Assembly (NCBI GenBank): GCA_023415055.1
Contig: JAEZLZ010000103.1
Location: 56,763 to 120,762 of the forward strand
DNA: 64,000 nucleotides
Origin: Bacillota bacterium
GTDB taxonomy: Bacteria > Bacillota > Clostridia > Lachnospirales > Lachnospiraceae
Direction: 5' to 3'
Under the pieces are notes generated by a model. It saw only the letters and a list, made by a program, of their open reading frames with translations. It was not told the origin of the DNA and made no database searches. Positions 62,640 through 64,000 of this stretch are shown here, piece by piece. A program made the position numbers and the translations under genes. How positions within the stretch are numbered: the first letter of the stretch is position 1; each line of letters starts with the position of its first letter.

Positions 62640-63452
62640 ATGAATAATGAGATTCTTGATACAGTTATGGCAACCGTTGATTATTATAACCACAGAATAA
62701 GCACCCCTTCTTGGTGTATAGAGGAGGATATTATAGATTTTGTCGACATTACGTATGTAGTGAACGGACAGGCAGAATACACCATCAACGGTCAGAAATA
62801 TATGGTAACCGCCGGAGATCTTCTGTGTATTCCGAAGGGAAGCCGCAGATCTGCCATTACCTATCCGGATTCTCTGGTAGAATCTTACTGCGTTAACGGC
62901 ATCATGAGAAATATCGATGGCGAAGATATTACTCCTCCATTTCCTCTGATTAAAAAAATAGGTATCTATAAGGATATTATCTCTCTTTACAGCGATCTAA
63001 CCTGTGTCTGGCACCTGAGAGATCCCGGTTATCCCCTGAAGGCACGAGCAATCTATCTTATGATACTTCAACGATATTTCCAACTTATTGTATATCAAAA
63101 GGATACCAGCATTACGGATAAACGGATCAAGAAGGTGCTGCATTATATGACGACTCATTATCAGGAGCCGTTAACAGTACAAAGCATGGCAGAGCTGGTG
63201 AATCTGAGTAATATGTACTTCGGGAATCTGTTCAAGCAGGAAACCGGTATATCCTTCCACAAATTCCTGACCTCGATACGGCTGAACCGGGCAGAGGATA
63301 TGCTTTACAGCGGAGAATATAAGATTAATGAGATTGCCGATGCCTGCGGCTTTACCGACGTGTTCTATTTCAGTCGGCTGTTTAAAGAAAGCAGGGGCTT
63401 TGCACCGTCGAATGTCATACGAATAAGAAAAGAGAACACCATTAACGAATAA
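62640..63452 (+). CDS. AraC-family transcriptional regulator
   Basis: A 270-residue regulator. The N-terminal half is cupin-like (VNGQAEYTINGQKYMVTAGDLLCIPKGS). The C-terminal AraC domain (about 170-265) has AELVNLSNMYFGNLFKQETG and EIADACGFTDVFYFSRLFKE. The ATG follows GGTGGGGG. Its divergence from the LplB gene makes it the likely sensor and activator of that importer. The remnant of another sugar transporter lies just beyond it. Confidence 0.92.
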   Translation: MNNEILDTVMATVDYYNHRISTPSWCIEEDIIDFVDITYVVNGQAEYTINGQKYMVTAGDLLCIPKGSRRSAITYPDSLVESYCVNGIMRNIDGEDITPPFPLIKKIGIYKDIISLYSDLTCVWHLRDPGYPLKARAIYLMILQRYFQLIVYQKDTSITDKRIKKVLHYMTTHYQEPLTVQSMAELVNLSNMYFGNLFKQETGISFHKFLTSIRLNRAEDMLYSGEYKINEIADACGFTDVFYFSRLFKESRGFAPSNVIRIRKENTINE

Positions 63453-63464
63453 GGATAAATACAT

Positions 63465-63500
63465 AAGGGGCTGCTGTATTCAATTTACGGCACCCCTTTT
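63465..63500 (+). terminator. Terminator of the AraC gene
   Basis: AAGGGG (63465-63470) pairs with CCCCTT (63493-63498), with inner CTGT/ACGG pairing. A TTTT run follows on the plus strand. On the minus strand the same hairpin abuts the 3' end of the ABC remnant. Confidence 0.6.
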
Positions 63501-63740
63501 CACGTAATAATGTGTTTCCAATGTAAATATTCTCAGCCACTCTGAGATTCGGGAAAAGATTAACCTCCTGATACACTATACTGATTCCGATATTTTGTGC
63601 TTCTTGCACGGAACCGGGATTGATCTGTCTTCCCTCGAACAGAATACTGCCTTTATTTCGCTTACCTTGAGTGCAGTCACTGCCTCAGAGTACTTTTTTG
63701 TGATATGTGACGTCTCAAGCAATATAGGCTCATCCTTCAT
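63500..63740 (-). pseudogene. Sugar ABC ATPase (MglA/RbsA-like) remnant with internal deletion
   Basis: The minus strand begins with an ATG at 63740 after AAGGAGG: MKDEPILLETSHITKKYSEA, then VTALKVSEIKA. After a frame change it reads GSILFEGRQINPGS, VQEAQNIGISIVYQEV and NLFPNLRVAENIYIGN, the region just after Walker A in these ATPases. The segment with the Walker A GxxGxGKS (about 30 residues) and the rest of the protein after about residue 90 are missing. So the gene is both internally deleted and cut off. Only the ribosome site and first ~30 codons look healthy. Confidence 0.8.
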
Positions 63741-64000
63741 GGTATGGGTTCCTCCTTACATTTTTTTTAGTATTTGGGTGTCAAAAGTCAGACCAGTGAT
63801 CTAAAGTGATTCTCTGCTCCTATGTATGCAACTGGACTTGCCCTTCTCACATTTTCTTTTTTACGGTCGTATGAAAAGGGGCTGTTTCAAAACTAATTGA
63901 TTAATTAGTGGAGAAACAGCTCTCTTTTTATGCTTAAAATCAAAAATGCGGATTCCGAAGAATCCGCAAAAATGGTATAATTAGGTCATGCGAATAACAC
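63741..64000. other. Right-edge region with hairpins, possible insertion-sequence end
   Basis: GGGCTGTTTC (63878-63887) pairs with GAAACAGCTC (63913-63922) with one mismatch, with an inner ACTAATTGA/TTAATTAGT stem, followed by TTTTTAT. A second small hairpin, TGCGGATTCcgaaGAATCCGCA, lies at 63947-63968, and TATAAT at 63976-63981. The GGGCTGTTTC end could be an IS terminal repeat or simply a terminator. No open frame is visible before the edge. Confidence 0.4.

Noticed and set aside
1..64000. tRNA, rRNA, CRISPR array, prophage or complete transposon
   Set aside because: No tRNA-like cloverleaf, direct-repeat array, integrase or transposase frame was found by reading both strands.

Overview
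The window comes from a low-to-moderate G+C, anaerobic, Gram-positive Firmicute, most likely a plant-polysaccharide-using Clostridia of the Lachnospiraceae type. Evidence: T-box control of a non-discriminating aspartyl-tRNA synthetase with GatCAB, the DapL lysine pathway, glnA followed by an ANTAR antiterminator gene, LplABC-type sugar uptake without its own ATPase, GH38/GH51/GH3 glycosidases, consensus sigma-A promoters, and strong AGGAGG ribosome sites. Almost every gene is on the minus strand. No tRNA, rRNA, CRISPR array or intact mobile element is visible.

Layout. 1-4.3 kb: glutamate synthase large subunit (cut by the left edge), with a promoter and a terminator-like hairpin in its leader. 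4.6-7 kb: an orphan FliK-like protein and a PilZ protein. 7-12.3 kb: T-box, AspRS, GatC, GatA, GatB, which make Asn-tRNA and/or Gln-tRNA by amidation. 12.4-15.6 kb: an LtaS-like membrane sulfatase-fold enzyme and an S66 peptidase. 15.7-22 kb: a complete oligopeptide transporter (oppABCDF). 22-25 kb: a copper efflux operon (copA-copZ-csoR) with a recognisable operator. 25-27.5 kb: dapL and dapF, separated by a 113-nt nested hairpin. 27.8-30 kb: glnA plus an ANTAR regulator, with an attenuator in the glnA leader. 30-30.6 kb: the remains of a PilZ gene. 30.6-38.6 kb: GH38 mannosidase, a large flotillin-like protein with internal repeats, GH51 arabinofuranosidase and a divergent AraC regulator. 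38.6-42.6 kb: a ThrE-type exporter pair, a broken MFS gene and an iron-sulfur aldo/keto reductase. 42.7-48.6 kb: a J-domain/degenerate GGDEF fusion, Smr, RF3, a GH3 hexosaminidase-like enzyme and a secreted Ig-like protein. 48.7-57 kb: an orphan sugar-binding-like protein, guanine deaminase, an orphan GHKL kinase, a cation P-type ATPase under a yybP-ykoY (Mn2+) riboswitch, and D-lactate dehydrogenase. 57-63.5 kb: aspartokinase, then an LplABC-like sugar importer with a divergent AraC regulator. 63.5-64 kb: a deleted sugar-ABC ATPase remnant and a possible insertion-sequence end.

How they fit together. Several genes form a nitrogen/amino-acid theme (gltB, glnA, ANTAR regulator, lysC, dapL, dapF, AspRS-GatCAB, opp, ThrE). 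The glnA and gltB leaders both carry a hairpin just after the promoter, and an ANTAR RNA-binding regulator is co-directional with glnA, so attenuation control of ammonium assimilation is plausible. RNA-level control is a general feature: T-box, Mn riboswitch, leader hairpins, and very long near-perfect terminator stems after most operons. The least conventional items are the J-domain/degenerate-GGDEF fusion, the repeat-containing flotillin-like protein, the dapF-dapL hairpin, and three decayed genes (PilZ, MFS, sugar ABC ATPase).
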